A stretch of 64,000 bases of DNA from Blattamonas nauphoetae (Eukaryota > Preaxostyla > Oxymonadida), in contig JARBJD010000308.1 of assembly GCA_033064195.1 (NCBI GenBank), forward strand, positions 22,675 through 86,674, read 5' to 3'. Every line of letters starts with the position of its first letter. Positions within the stretch are counted from its first letter, which is position 1. Positions 1 to 10,778 of the stretch are shown here, in pieces. The notes under the pieces were generated by a model. The model had not been told where the DNA came from, ran no database searches, and saw nothing but the letters and a program-made list of their open reading frames with translations. The position numbers were made by a program, and so were the translations under genes.

Positions 1-2181
1 ATCTAGCAATCTGTGCCCTTACAGAAATTGTGACTCTGATCAACAACACAGAATATACACTGGATTCAAAAGAGAAATGGCAGCAAATCACAAAAGTCAA
101 GCCGTCGGTTGATCCCAACCGAATCCTTGACATTGCTGGAGCTTGGCTGGCTGAATGCTGTGTTACCGACAAGCCCGTATGGTTTTTTAGATCTATACTT
201 GCTTATTCCAGGGTTTCGAAGGTGGACGCGCCGAAGCTATCAAATGCTACTTCATACATTTCTCATCATTGTCAGTGACCACATTTTCGTCTACATACCT
301 CGGCGCGTTCACAGCTGTTCTTTGCATTTGTCTTTAATCGCTGAGATCCCTCGTATGAACCCCTTCCCGAATGATGTTCCCGGAACACGGGCACTGTCAT
401 CGCTGATCTTTCCTTTCCTCAAGTTTGTCCTCTCAGAGGTCTGCAAGCCCCTCCCCTCATTCCCCAGCCCCATCCCAACGCGGCCATCCGACGAGACGCG
501 CTGACCATCCTCACCTCGCTCTATCCGTTCCGAAACAACTTTGGCGACCTGGCCAACCCTTCCTTCCCCGATGCCGTGTACACCGACGTTCCCGTTCCCC
601 TCCAGCGACAGGTCGAGCACGAAGACAACAAGCGCTTCCACATTCCCATTCCGGAGTTCTTCTTGGATTGGGACAGCTGCGCCAACAATCCGTCGAAGGC
701 AGAGGAACAGCCAGAAGCGGTGAAAGAATTCAAGGCACACTACACTTTTGTATCCCCTTTCCTCTCTCACTCTCTGCAGGAAGCCCATCCGCACAATTTC
801 CGCGACTTGTCCTCAGCCATTTTCTTGCTCCTGATGACACTTCTGAAGAACGGCGAAGAGCCTGACTTCAGTTGCTTCTCTCGACTGATGTGGACACTCA
901 CCAATGTCATCCACCACGAAACCAGCAACGCCCAGGAGCTCGACGCAAGACCTTCAGACCCGTTCGCACAGCACCATCCAAGCCATCTTCAACTATTTCC
1001 AGAGTCTGTGCATCATGACCATGGTCGGCGGAGACAATCGATCGTCTGATGGATCGAACGATCCCGAGATTCTCGACTCGGATCGGCACATTGTCTGCCT
1101 CGACAGCGTCCACACCGTCGGATGTCTGCTCAACTTCCTCTCCACGCGTCATCACACAATCTTCTTCGACTGCATCTCCAGCCTCATCGCAACAACTCAA
1201 TCGATTGTAATCTCCACACAACGTCAGATCTCGTTCGGAAGCAGCAAAGCGGACGAAGAAGCTGTGTCGTACTCCCTCCTTGTTTTGACAGATCTCTGTT
1301 GTTATTGTGCAGAGACCCTTCTTGACCCTGCACACAGTTCCCTCCACGAATCACTCTTCGTCCTCATTCAACTCTGCCTCCAATCTCAAAGCCACTCACC
1401 ACACACCCTGCCCGACTCCCCTCAAGTTCACTCCGCTCTCCACCTCGGATGCACTCTCCTCAGAAAAAAAGGCATGTCCCCCCTCCCACACGACACAATA
1501 TCCTCCTCACATGCCCATCTGGACTTCTACACGCAGAAGTCTGTGACTGAGTGGACCGCGCAGGCGGAGAAGGTTCGATTTCAGACGAAACATCATCGCC
1601 ACTCCCGTTCTTCGCAGGTTGCGCTCATTCTGATCCTCCGAATCACTTTGGACCGCCGACAGTCTCCAGCTTCTTCCTCCAGAACAACGACTCTCTGAGA
1701 ATGACGTTGGAGTCGCCTCCCGATCCCTCGTCGGAAGACGTGGAAGCTGCCCAAGTTCCTTTCACTCGTCTTTTCGTCAGTGCTCCTCTCGCAGACAGTG
1801 CTTGGGAGTGTCATGTGCTGGAGAAAGACCGACAGAACTGGGAATTGTTCAATTCGGAAGACGACGACCCGCTGTGCATCATGCTGAGGAAGCATCTTGG
1901 AGAGGACCAGACCGTCTTCAGCATTCCCACCGAAGTTGTGATCGACGACCAGCTTCCTCTCTTCCGCACGTCGTGGTCTGACACACCCACAGTGATTCCA
2001 CGAGACGCCGTTTATGCCTCGTCGACACAACCAGCAGTCACGTCAACTCGTCTCTCAGCTGGGCCTTGTCAACACAGCGTCAGCTGCAGACACATCCATC
2101 CACTTCCTTCAATTCTTCCTCACCACATTTCGTCACAAAACCATGTCGTCTCGAGCAGTTCTTCGTTGTGTCGTTGATTAG
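1..2181 (+). CDS. Unknown intron-rich protein, 5' partial
   Basis: No family recognised. The sequence first looks frameshifted, but seven GT-AG introns restore one continuous frame to a TAG stop at 2179-2181: 177-211 (35 nt), 317-345 (29), 439-467 (29), 750-779 (30), 906-957 (52), 1573-1682 (110) and 2010-2058 (49). Every junction keeps phase, which is hard to obtain by chance. The product is rich in leucine and helical segments (for example around AIFNYFQSLCIMTMV), suggesting a helical-repeat or scaffold protein, but that is inference. The start lies left of the window. The gene is GC-richer than the DNA beyond 2200 and seems to lie inside the transposon that ends at 2431, so it may be cargo. 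Intron calls are by eye; the 110-nt one is the least certain. Confidence 0.55.
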
Positions 2182-2321
2182 ACTTGATCAACCCAGGATC
2201 CTTTGGTCAGATCCCAACATTGAATGGAATAATGTAGTGAAGTGGTTTCAAAAGCCAAAAAACATGATGTGATGTCTGTATATAGGTTGTAGAAGAATAA
2301 AATGTGATAATAAGTCGAAAA

Positions 2322-2420
2322 TACAGGGATAATGACAGATCTGCCTGTAGACCAAGAGATCTGCGCCTAGACCGATCTGCAGATCTGCGTCTAGACTTTT
2401 TCGGATCTGAGTCTAGACCT
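2322..2420. repeat. Degenerate tandem GTCTAGACGCAGATC repeats
   Basis: Three to four imperfect units built from GTCTAGAC plus GCAGATCTGC, each containing short palindromes (AGATCT, TCTAGA). They abut the proposed CP0 terminus and may be transposase-binding sites. Seen directly; the role is inferred. Confidence 0.6.
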
Positions 2421-2431
2421 ACCCTGTTCTG

Positions 2432-3390
2432 ACCAGGTTTTTTCTCAGCAGTGTACAGATATCCATCCATGTTGTGCATCATTGCTCCTTTGGGTGACGT
2501 GGAGGCTCCCGATGTGAAGAATCTTTGATGCTCGGCAGCGTCAAGCACGCCAATCACTGAAAATTGGAAGAAAAATGATGACAATGGATTGTCAGACTGA
2601 TGTCAAGCGGTTCATTTTTGATGGACAGACGATGGATGCCTTTCGAGACAGATTGTGTGAAACAACCAGCCCGACCAACAGAAGAAACTCGAGTAACAGT
2701 CGATCCATTCACTTTGTAGCGCTCTCGCCTGAATGCAACAATGCACTTGCTTGCTCCAATCCTTCCTGCGCTCATGTCAAGTTGATCTCTCATTCCTTCC
2801 GTTGTTTGCTTCATTTCAATCAGTCTCTTGTCGCTCTCACCACGAATTCTCTCGATTTCTCGTTGAATCTGCTCCTTCTCTCGCTGGAGAGATTGGATTG
2901 TTGAGAGATGTGTTGCTTTCTCGTTTTCAAGTTGGGAGTTCTTTCGTTCTGATTCGCTCAGCTTCGATTGGAGTTGTTCATGTTCCTTTTCAAGTTGGGA
3001 GTTCTTTCGTTCTGATTCGCTCAGCTTCGATTGGAGTTGTTCATGTTCCTTTTCAAGTTGGGAGTTCTTTCGTTCTGATTCGCTCAGCTTCGATTGGAGT
3101 TGTTCATGTTCCTTTTCAAGTTGGGAGTTCTTTCGTTCTGATTCGCTCAGCTTCGATTGGAGTTGTTCATGTTCCTTTTCAAGTTGGGAGTTCTTTCGTT
3201 CTGATTCGCTCAGCTTCGATTGGAGTTGTTCATGTTCCTTTTCAAGTTGGGAGTTCTTTCGTTCTGATTCGCTCAGCTTCGCCCGAAGATTTTCCTCTTC
3301 ATCGTCGATTTGTGAGATATTCTGCAATTTTTGGAAAAAAACGAGATGGATATGGAATAAAAGATGGATTGTGAAGGAGAGCTGAAACAT
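2432..3390 (-). CDS. Coiled-coil protein with SPRY-like C-terminus, 3' truncated
   Basis: The N-terminal half is a coiled coil made of near-identical 21-residue units of the type LSESERKNSQLEKEHEQLQSK (three heptads each), followed by more coil. The C-terminal part has the pattern KVNGSTVTRVSSVGRAGCF, then a stretch ending in GVLDAAEHQRFF and SPKGAMMHNMDGYLY. This resembles the SPRY-like domains common in metamonad proteins, though that identification is tentative. A 26-nt GT-AG intron (2557-2582) joins the two parts in phase (ending ...SLTIH, then LIGVLD). The ATG at 3390 may not be the true start: an intron acceptor (TTGCAG) lies just downstream and the DIRS end at 3443 is only 53 bp upstream, so 5' exons may be lost. 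The C-terminus is cut at 2432 by the CP0 end. Confidence 0.5.
2557..2582 (-). other. Candidate 26-nt spliceosomal intron
   Basis: GTCATC...TTTTCAG on the minus strand. Removal fuses the coiled-coil/SPRY reading frames in phase. It is at the lower limit for known introns and needs transcript support. Confidence 0.45.
2926..3285 (-). repeat. 63-bp tandem repeat, about 5.6 copies
   Basis: Copies start at 2926, 2989, 3052, 3115, 3178 and 3241, nearly identical at the DNA level. They encode 21-aa coiled-coil units of exactly three heptads. Identity in silent positions implies recent expansion or gene conversion. Confidence 0.95.
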
Positions 3391-3479
3391 CACACTTGTT
3401 GAGGTTCCGGTAACATTGGTGAGTGGAGTGATCTTGCCACAATCACTCTTCAGTGATTGTGGACTAATGGCTTTATCTC

Positions 3480-3600
3480 GAAGAGATGAAGAAAGTTTGA
3501 GTATAATTCCCTTGAAATGTATTAAATACGTCTAAATAATGAATAATCTTCCGCTCTTCACTTACCTTTGTTCACGTGACGTGATCTTCCCTTTGTTACT
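3480..3600 (-). repeat. DIRS left inverted terminal repeat
   Basis: Reverse complement of 14843-14961, including AAGATCACGTCACGTGAAC and TAAATAATGAATAATC. The outermost tip (3443-3480) holds a hairpin CAATCAC-TCTTCA-GTGATTG. Confidence 0.9.
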
Positions 3601-3627
3601 CCTAGAAATTATTAAAATACGTCAACA

Positions 3628-3777
3628 ATGGACAAGGGACAAGATGAGAAGGTGGAGACTCAAACTCCTCGGGACATAGCGAAAGATCTTGAAGCGATAT
3701 TCGCAATGAAGAACGAATTTGGCAAGATGTTGCAAGCTCTAAATGACAACAGCGACGACTACTTCAAGCAATATGAT
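3628..3777 (+). pseudogene. gag: DIRS gag, 5' part (50 codons)
   Basis: ATG at 3628 begins MDKGQDEKVETQTPRD and runs to QYD, where element T1 starts at 3778. The frame resumes at GAC 10779 (DFLIPCN...) after T2. Ignoring the two inserts and the duplicated target bases, gag would be about 387 codons. DIRS Gag forms the retroelement particle and binds RNA. This part is acidic and helical with no zinc knuckle. The interruption means this copy cannot make intact Gag. Confidence 0.8.
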
Positions 3778-4106
3778 TATACATGGGTGACTTGGAGAAA
3801 AGCCATGTCAGTAGTCAGTGACTTTTTTCGATTCTCACTTTGGGTCTGATCAATTTATCCAATTTTTCTAACAACTCTCGATATCCCTAGTATGCATTTC
3901 TCTTGTCCTTGCTGTCTGTTAATCCTTAATCTCTTCGTTTTACGTTCATAGATGGCCCGATCATGCTCAATTTGGATGTCTTGAATTTCAGTCGGGATCA
4001 GGTCACTAAATGTTAAAATTTTGCCTAACTCTTGTTTGTACACTCTTTTTAACACAATTCTCTTCTATGACTGTTCATAGACGGCTCGATCATGCTCAAT
4101 TGTGAC

Positions 4107-5671
4107 ATGATGAATACTTCTTCCAATTCTGCTGATCCGCCTTCCAGATTTGCTGATGATGAAGATTCCAGTCCAATTGGAGATGCAGATGATCATTTTC
4201 CGCCGCCTCTCATCATTTTAAATGCAACTCATTACTAGTCACATCGAACCCTCCCAAAAGTGTTCCAGACCCTCCTCATCATGTTTTTTGTGCTAATTCT
4301 TCCTATTTGACACAATATTGACAGCAAACTTCGATTCAATGGACTACTACTTCAAGATCCAGTCGAGCAACGAGTGGAAGTGTGGGAAGCGATGAACGTG
4401 ACAACCGAACAGCACAGCTGTGCAATTTACAACGCATTCTTCGACGAGAACGGGAAGGAGCAAAGGAAAGAGACAAAAAAGGTTAAGGCGGGAATGAACA
4501 AGCACACGTAGAAGAGACACCACAAAAGACGACGTCATGACAACACGACCGAATCCTCTTCAGAATCGTCGTCGGGAGAGACGGAGGAAAGTGACGAGCC
4601 TGAGACTGTTGCTCCTCGCCGGTTGAAGCGGAAGACGCATCAAACAGAGATGGTAATTGCTCTGCAACACGTTGTTGAGGTACTACGGAAGAAGGAAGAA
4701 GAGCTGGAGCGACACAGTGCACGAGTCAGGCAAGCTGAGCTCGAACAGCAAATGGAGGAGAAGGAGATTAAGCAGGAGCGGCAGGAGAAGCTCAGACAGG
4801 GCACTATCGAACAGCAGCTCGAACTGCCTCAGTTGCAAAACGTGCAGGCGTCTCCTCCCCTTCCCAAGCACCACCTTGACACGGACAAACCGCAGAAGGA
4901 TTCAATATTCCACACCTTGGGCAGCATCCTCTCTGACGAACCAATTGAGGAGCCTCAAGAGGAAAGCACGCGGCGAGAAGAAAAGAAGGAGATCAGACCA
5001 TCGAAGATGAAGGGCTTCGTCAACAAACTGCGCGATGACGAGCCGCCCTCTGCCAGCCACGCCAGCCAGTCGAAGAAAGCCCACAGCGCAGAAGACCAGG
5101 AGGAAGAGCGAAAAGTGGGGGAGATGCTTGCTCAGAAGTTTGGGGGCCAAGAGCCGAACAAGTCGGGCGGTGTTGGCGGGAGTGGAGGGTGGATGGAACG
5201 GACGTTGGGAGCGGCAGTACAAACGCCAACAGCGGAGTGGGTGGCGTGACGGGTGTGATCAGCAGCGGAGTAATTGGAAGCAGTGTCAGACAGAGTTCAG
5301 TTCCACAACCAATCACTTTTGCTGCCTCTGACCGCTGGGAGACGTCTGACACCCAATCACTGCGGTATACCAACTGGGACAGTCCACCCACTCCAAAGCG
5401 ACAGAAGAAGTGGGAGAGTTCACCCAACACGAGCGACTCATGTGGCTCCGACTGGATCAGCTATGTGGAGGGGAAGAGGAATGCAGGGGAGAGGAGGCAC
5501 TCTGCGGGGGACCACAAACGGACTGGGAGTGACGAGTCTCACTCAATCAGAATGGCCAGTGTCGACTGCATCCACGACAGTGGAACCTGCACTGACGGTG
5601 TTGGTGAGGGGAAGATGAGGTCAGCATTCTCGTGGGTAAACGACCATTTTAGTAACGCTGATTTGGACTGA
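4107..5671 (+). CDS. Unknown charged coiled-coil protein (cargo of T1)
   Basis: Four exons (4107-4237, 4325-4481, 4512-5203, 5233-5671) with GT-AG introns of 87, 30 and 29 nt give exactly 473 codons from MMNTSSNSADPP to TGA. Removing the introns deletes an in-frame TAG (4509-4511) and a frame change near 5200, so the gene appears intact rather than decayed. The protein has an acidic N-terminus, a basic KRHHKRRRHD patch followed by a Ser/Glu-rich run, a Gln/Glu coiled coil (about residues 140-230), then a disordered Gly/Ser/Pro-rich tail. I recognise no family; a nuclear or RNA-associated role is only a guess from the basic and acidic patches. The whole gene lies between the T1 ends, in an otherwise AT-rich element. 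Confidence 0.65.
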
Positions 5672-6504
5672 TTTAGTGTTGTTTTTGTTTCTTTGCTCAA
5701 ATCTCGATTGGTTCAGATTATTATTCAACTTTCAACCTTTTGTTTGTTATGAAGAGATCCCTGTCACCCCATCATTTTCAAAGAAGCTGTTTGTGTCATC
5801 AAAGGTCGATGGAGACTTTTTCGATTATGTATTCGTTCATGGACGTCGCGCTATTTAAGGTATTCTCACCAATTTTCGCCTTGCAGGTTTCATTTGTCGT
5901 TTCATCTCTCTCTGTGTGTTGTGCACACTTTTGTTTCTCAATATCGCACTCTTGCTTGTGGCAAGCAAGCCACTTCAGACTGGCACATTTTTCTTGTAGA
6001 TTTTCGCATTCTTTTATTCTACAAACGATATTACTCCTCAAAAATCACACCTTCATTCTTCACGTTTTCTGTCACATTTTCTCACTTAGATTGGCTCATT
6101 AGCAAAGTTAGTCATTCATCTCTCCTCTCACACATCACGGATGGTTTAATCTCAGAATTTTCATTCATTTTTTCCATTCCTTCTCATTCAAATGCTTGTT
6201 TTCATCCTTTCACTCTCAGTTGTTGGATTTACGACAGATAAAGGCATGGACCACTGCGCCATTATCAACTCTTTTTATGTTATTTTTGGATCTACCATCT
6301 ACTGTCGATTTAATGCAACAGTTAGACCACTTTTAACGTGTCGTTTTCATCCTCTCACTATTTTCTCAAATCTCAAGATATTCGTTTTTTTCAAAGTTAT
6401 TGTTCAAAAACACATTATCGGGAAGTGGTTGGAGAAAGGAGAGAAGGAAAGAACGGCCCCTTCGGGAAAAATACTGCAAAATCACTGAATTGAAAAAACT
6501 CCTA

Positions 6505-7081
6505 TTTCTCGCGATTGAGGTGCTTTAATGAGAAAAGCGAGAAAATTCATGTACAATGAGCGTGAATGAAGTGTATGAATGAATAATATTAAGTTGAAAA
6601 GTGATCAATAAAGTTACACATAACTGACAAAGTCAAGTCACTGACTGTTCCCAAAAAACACTGACACGAGCCTTTTTCTCGACAACTATAGTGAATTATG
6701 ACTGGCTTGTTGTGACCACACATTCTTCTCACTTCTCTCCATGATATTTTTCAACTTTTAGTTTCCAAAACGTCTTATATATCGAGAAAAACGCTCATGT
6801 CAGTGATTATCCGACTGACAGTCACTGACTGAACCTGGATCTCCCCTTAGAATTTCTCAAAATTGTCAAAATCGCTTAATTTCAGTTTTTGTGTCTTAAA
6901 ACAGTTGTTGGAATTGTTTTGACCGACAATAGTTCTCTTTTTCATTCATAGATCGAATATCCCGATCATCGGCAAAACTTTAATTTCTCCGAGATCCGAC
7001 CCATAATTAAAAATCTCAAGTCAGTGACTGTCAGTCGGATTTCTCGATTTTCGTGATTTCCGGTCAGGTCACCCATGTATA
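6505..7081. repeat. Right subterminal region shared by T1 and T2
   Basis: Closely matches 10190-10773. It contains AATAAAGTTACACATAACTG, TGACACGAGCCTTTTTCTCG and an inverted pair CCGACTGACAGTCACTGACT (6811-6830) / its complement (7019-7038). No coding signal; probably cis sequences needed for mobilisation. Confidence 0.85.
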
Positions 7082-7450
7082 ATATGATGACTATACATGG
7101 GTGACTTGGAGAAAAGCCGTGTCAGTAGTCAGTCCCTTTTTTGACTTCTCACTTTGGGTCTGATCAATCCATCATGATGTGTTCCATCACTTGTGTTTCA
7201 CTGTATGTATCACTCTTGTTTTCACACTCTTTTTCATCTATCTCTTTTCGTTTTACGTCTCATGATCTCTTGATAGCTCATTGAAAAGGTTGCAAAGAAA
7301 GATTGAATAGTCATTTGCTATGTGTGGAGTAAAGGAGTAGAAAAGAAGAGAGTATCATTCAGAATTGGTAGTTGTTGTATATGAAACAAGCCAGATAGTG
7401 GAGTCGTGATCTTGGTCTGCCTTTTTCCGTTGGATTTGCAGTGATGCAAT

Positions 7451-9970
7451 TTATCCTGTCCGATTGAGTTTGTTAATCGTTTGTGCACCTCCTCCGACTG
7501 TAATTGTGCTTGGAAATGACCCTGACTGTATTAGGATGCGAAATTGAGATGGATATAGGGTGGAAATCTGTGTTGTGTTTGTGCCAGGAGGCATGGAGGC
7601 TGAGAGATCTATCTGATTCCTCCTCGGTCCAACATCGTTGTCATTGGTTGTCTGAGCCTGCCTGACTGTCACTCCTTGTGTGAACGTCATGGAAAGCAGA
7701 GGTCCATCCTTGGCTGAAGTGCGTCGTGTTTTAGCCTTTGCTTTCGTCCAATCGGTAAGAATGGCAGCTTGGAAATGATCAATTGACGTATCTGTGTTTG
7801 ACAGTGCTTCATTTAAAATATTACTTCCTCTGGAAGCAGCAGACTTCTCTCTGTTTGATCTGGATGTGAGGGAACCGGATTGTTGGATATGGTCGACTTC
7901 TCCCTCCTTGTGAATAAACGCCATTGCGAGTGTTGTCATATTTGAAGTCCGTCCTTCTTCCTAATCTGCTCTGCTTCCATCTGCGCTCAGTTCCTATTCA
8001 TGATCGTCAGCATCAGACTCCATGGCAACCGCTGACGATCATACTGTCGGCTGCTCATTCTCATCATCCTCATTTGCGAATGGTTGAATGGTAATCCCAA
8101 ACATAGTTGTCGATCGAGATGTTTTGGTGGACGACGGTTGGACGTCGGGTTCTGTGATGAATTGGGTAAGCTCTGTTTCCAAAACAGTGTTTCTGATTTG
8201 CTTTGCTCCAACTTTCGCTCTTTTCCTCTCTTCTTCTCGCTTGAGCTTGAGTTCCTTGTGCTTCTTCTTCTTCTCTTCAGTTTCTGCTTTCTTCCTCAAA
8301 ATGCACAGAAATGTTGTCTCTCGTCGGATCTGAAGCATAATGGGAAAGCGAAGATGGTCTCCAATGATGTACATCCCAGCTATATCGATCACAATCATGA
8401 CAATATCCATTATTGAGAGAAGTATTGGTTGATTCCTGAAAACAAAAAGAGCAGCTGATGGAAGATGCTGCACCCATTCATATTTGACGTAATAAATATA
8501 CTTTCCAGAGGAGAAGAGGAATTGGCAGGCATCTGAGTAGTCCCATCAAAATAGGTAAAACTGGGATCAATTGATGTCAGTGCCTAAATTTGGACTGAGA
8601 TCAAATTTCAACTCTTTTCCTTTGAGATTTTCTCATTATCACTTCATTAATCATGTTCAATTCACTTCTTGTTTTCACATAATGCTCTTCAATATTTCAG
8701 ACAGCTCTTATTTCCCAAAAACACGCACGATCACAATCACCAACACTTCTTTTTTCGATGTATTCCCTTCATTGACTTTAGTCAGTGAGAAAAAACCATC
8801 AAAGAAGACATAATAACGCATTATCGACTTGTTTTTATAATTATTGTTGTAGAACAAACTGAAACAGCAGCACCCAAAGTTTGCATTTTCATGATCTATG
8901 AAGTGACCATTTTCCTTTTTACTTTTTTTTCCATTCAAATATCATATATAAGAAGACTTTTTTGAAATGAAAGAAACGAAATGGTATTGTAGGTATTTAG
9001 TGGGATCAGATCCGACTGGGATCACTGGGATCAAATCAGAAGCCTGGGAATTGGAGCATAATCATGACTTGGAGTGTGAAGAACGGCTTGTGGTTCGATT
9101 TTCCAATGCAATTATTGACCCATGGGCAGTGGTGATCAAATCCGGAAGTACCTTTGATGCATAGTCGAGAGTGACGGCTGGATTGAAGGCTGAGAAGTGA
9201 GAAAAATGAGAGTGTTGGAGAGATGGTGATCAAGGCAGAAAAAGAGGTCTAGAAAATGAGCAAGAGGAAAACGAACACATATCAAGCTTCAAATCGAATA
9301 ATTTGTCTTGATCGTACCCTCAGACAAACACTACTTTCGAGCACATTCCAGAGAAACTCTTGGGAAGATTTGTGAGTTTCTGCGGAGTCGAATCATCTTC
9401 GGAATCAAGAATATGAATGAAGGGATCAGCTAGATTGGTCCACGCAACATAAAAAAGGAGGAAGAACGCACCCAAGAAGACAAGCGCTGTAGCCTTGGAT
9501 AACAAGATGAATAGCAAGAAAAACAGACCGAAGTTGAAATGATGAAAGAAAGAATCGATGTTCAACCAGAAATGAAGACACACGAAAGGATAAACTTGAC
9601 TGGGAGGAGGATCCAGGATAAATCCGAGGACCAGCGAGTGGAGCGAAGACATTTCGGTTTAATAAATTCAGGGTTTGAAGAAGGAGTTTTGTTACATGCA
9701 CAGGGAGCACATGGTGTCTGATGAGAGCAGAGTATGAATATGAGCGTTGAACAGGCTGCAAAATGCTTGAACAACACAGAGAAATTACACCGTTGCAAAA
9801 ACCACAGATGATAGAATGGATTGGACGATATTGGAAAGGGTGAGGAGAACAAGCGAGACGAAGGTGAAGTTAGACGAGCTGTGAGAGAGATGGAAGATGG
9901 AGAGATGATTAAACAGTAGGTACAGAAAATGGAGAATGAAAAGACCGGATAAACGATGTGGAACCATCCG
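7451..9970 (-). CDS. DHHC palmitoyltransferase-like gene, interrupted by CP1
   Basis: DHHC proteins transfer palmitate to cysteines of target proteins at endomembranes. Here the motif FDHHCPWVNNCIGKSNHKPF (about 9080-9140) is followed by TM segments, with an upstream double-TM region (LFFLLFILLSKATALVFLGA). Downstream come a TM segment (SIMDIVMIVIDIAGMYIIG), a basic KKKKHKELK tail and a long C-terminus. The frame crosses CP1 perfectly once CP1 and one target copy are ignored (MLQ, then FLFSSGKYIYYVKYEW). An 84-nt intron (about 7960-8043) removes three stops near the C-terminus, and further short introns are needed near 9240-9330 and at the 5' end. The cysteine-rich domain is degenerate: two expected zinc cysteines before DHHC are Ser and Gly. 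Exon limits at the 5' end are uncertain. Confidence 0.6.
8526..9046 (-). mobile_element. CP1: 521-bp non-autonomous hAT element in the DHHC gene
   Basis: Ends CAGGCATCTGA and (inverse) CAGGCTTCTGA, flanked by a perfect 8-bp duplication GGAATTGG (8518-8525 and 9047-9054). A 22-bp near-palindrome (8560-8581; half-site ACTGGGATCAA) begins 34 bp from the left end; the other end has direct half-sites TGATCCCAG. Both ends match those of CP4 for 45-75 bp, so CP1 is an internal-deletion derivative of the CP4 subfamily. No ORF of note inside. Confidence 0.9.
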
Positions 9971-10189
9971 GGTTCGACATACTAGCAATCGAGGAGCTCG
10001 ATCTTGACAAGGGTGTGAGTCTCCACCTCTCTGAGATCATCAACTGGAATTGAGTGAAAATGAGCATAGTACTCGATTCATCCATGCTGTGTGATCAAAA
10101 GGAAATGAACAAGAAGTCGAATGTGAAGGAAGAGAAGGAAAGGAGCTCTCCATGTTTCCTTTGATCCATAAAAATGTCCGAATGGTAAA

Positions 10190-10773
10190 ACGCCTATTTC
10201 TCAGGATTGAGACAGCATTGTGAAAAAAGAGGCAAAATTCAGGTAAAGTGAGTGTGTATGAAGTGTACGAAGGAATAATGTGAAGTTGAAAAGCGATCAA
10301 TAAAGTTACACATAACTGACAAAGTCAAGTCACTGACTGTTCCCAAAAAACACTGACACGAGCCTTTTTCTCGACAACTATAGTGAATTATGACCGCATT
10401 TTTGTGACCTAACATGCTTCACACTTCACTCTACAATATTTTTCAACTTTTAGTTTCAAAAACGTCCTATATATTGAGAAAAACGCTCATGTCAGTGAAA
10501 AACCGACTGACAGTCACTGACTGAACCTGGATCTCCCCTTAGAATTTCTCAGAATCTTCAAAAATGTGAAATTTCATTTAATAGTCGTGAAAACTGTTGG
10601 AAAAGTCTTTTAGAACATGCAATATATCACATTTTTGGACAGGCATGGAGATCTCGATCTTCGGCAAAACTTCTATTTCTCCGAGATCCGACCCATAATT
10701 AAAAATCTCAAGTCAGTGACTGTCAGTCGGATTTCTCGATTTTCGTGATTTCCAGTCAGGTCACCCATGTATA
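10190..10773. repeat. Right subterminal region of T2, homologous to T1
   Basis: Matches 6505-7081, including the inverted pair at 10502-10521 and 10711-10730. Confidence 0.85.
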
Positions 10774-10778
10774 ATGAT

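Larger units (their letters stand above)
1..2431. mobile_element. Possible CP/hAT-type element, right end only (CP0)
   Basis: On the minus strand the SPRY-like gene stops making sense at CCTGGT, directly followed by CAGAACAGGGTAGGTC and then three to four degenerate copies of a GTCTAGACGCAGATC unit (2322-2420). A CAG start followed by subterminal GATC-containing repeats is the architecture of the four CP elements elsewhere in this window. The expected 8-bp target copy would be ACCAGGTT at 2432-2439. The partner end is not in the window, so the element cannot be closed. Inferred by analogy. Confidence 0.35.
3778..7081 (+). mobile_element. TIR element T1 carrying a complete gene
   Basis: Starts TATACATGGGTGACTTGG and ends with the inverse CCCATGTATA, inserted in DIRS gag. 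Flanking copies of ATATGAT (3771-3777, 7082-7088) give a 7-8-bp target duplication. About 80 bp at the left end and about 570 bp at the right end (6505-7081) match element T2. No transposase is encoded. It contains a spliceable 472-aa gene. The length of target duplication fits hAT-like or similar superfamilies, but the tips do not begin with CAG, so the superfamily is unassigned. Confidence 0.75.
7092..10773 (+). mobile_element. TIR element T2 carrying a DHHC gene
   Basis: Same tips as T1 (TATACATGGGTGACTTGG ... CCCATGTATA) with a perfect 8-bp target duplication ATGATGAC (7084-7091 and 10774-10781). It inserted directly beside T1 in the same DIRS gag codon region. The left 85 bp and right 580 bp are homologous to T1; the middle is a DHHC-type gene on the minus strand. 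No transposase. T2 contains the hAT-type insertion CP1, which must be younger than the gene capture. Confidence 0.8.

Noticed and set aside
4072-4098. Direct repeat GTTCATAGAYGGC (3944 and 4072) as a transposon end
   Set aside because: No inverted partner or target duplication; just a short repeat within T1.
1-5671. Frameshifted pseudogenes at 1-2181 and 4107-5671
   Set aside because: Short GT-AG introns restore phase at every break and give whole codon numbers, so they are treated as genes.
7900-8060. Reassigned stop codons (TAA/TAG as Gln, known in the oxymonad Streblomastix)
   Set aside because: eIF5A, the Tc1 transposase and the kinase end at TAA at family-typical positions, and in-frame TAG/TGA are explained by short introns.
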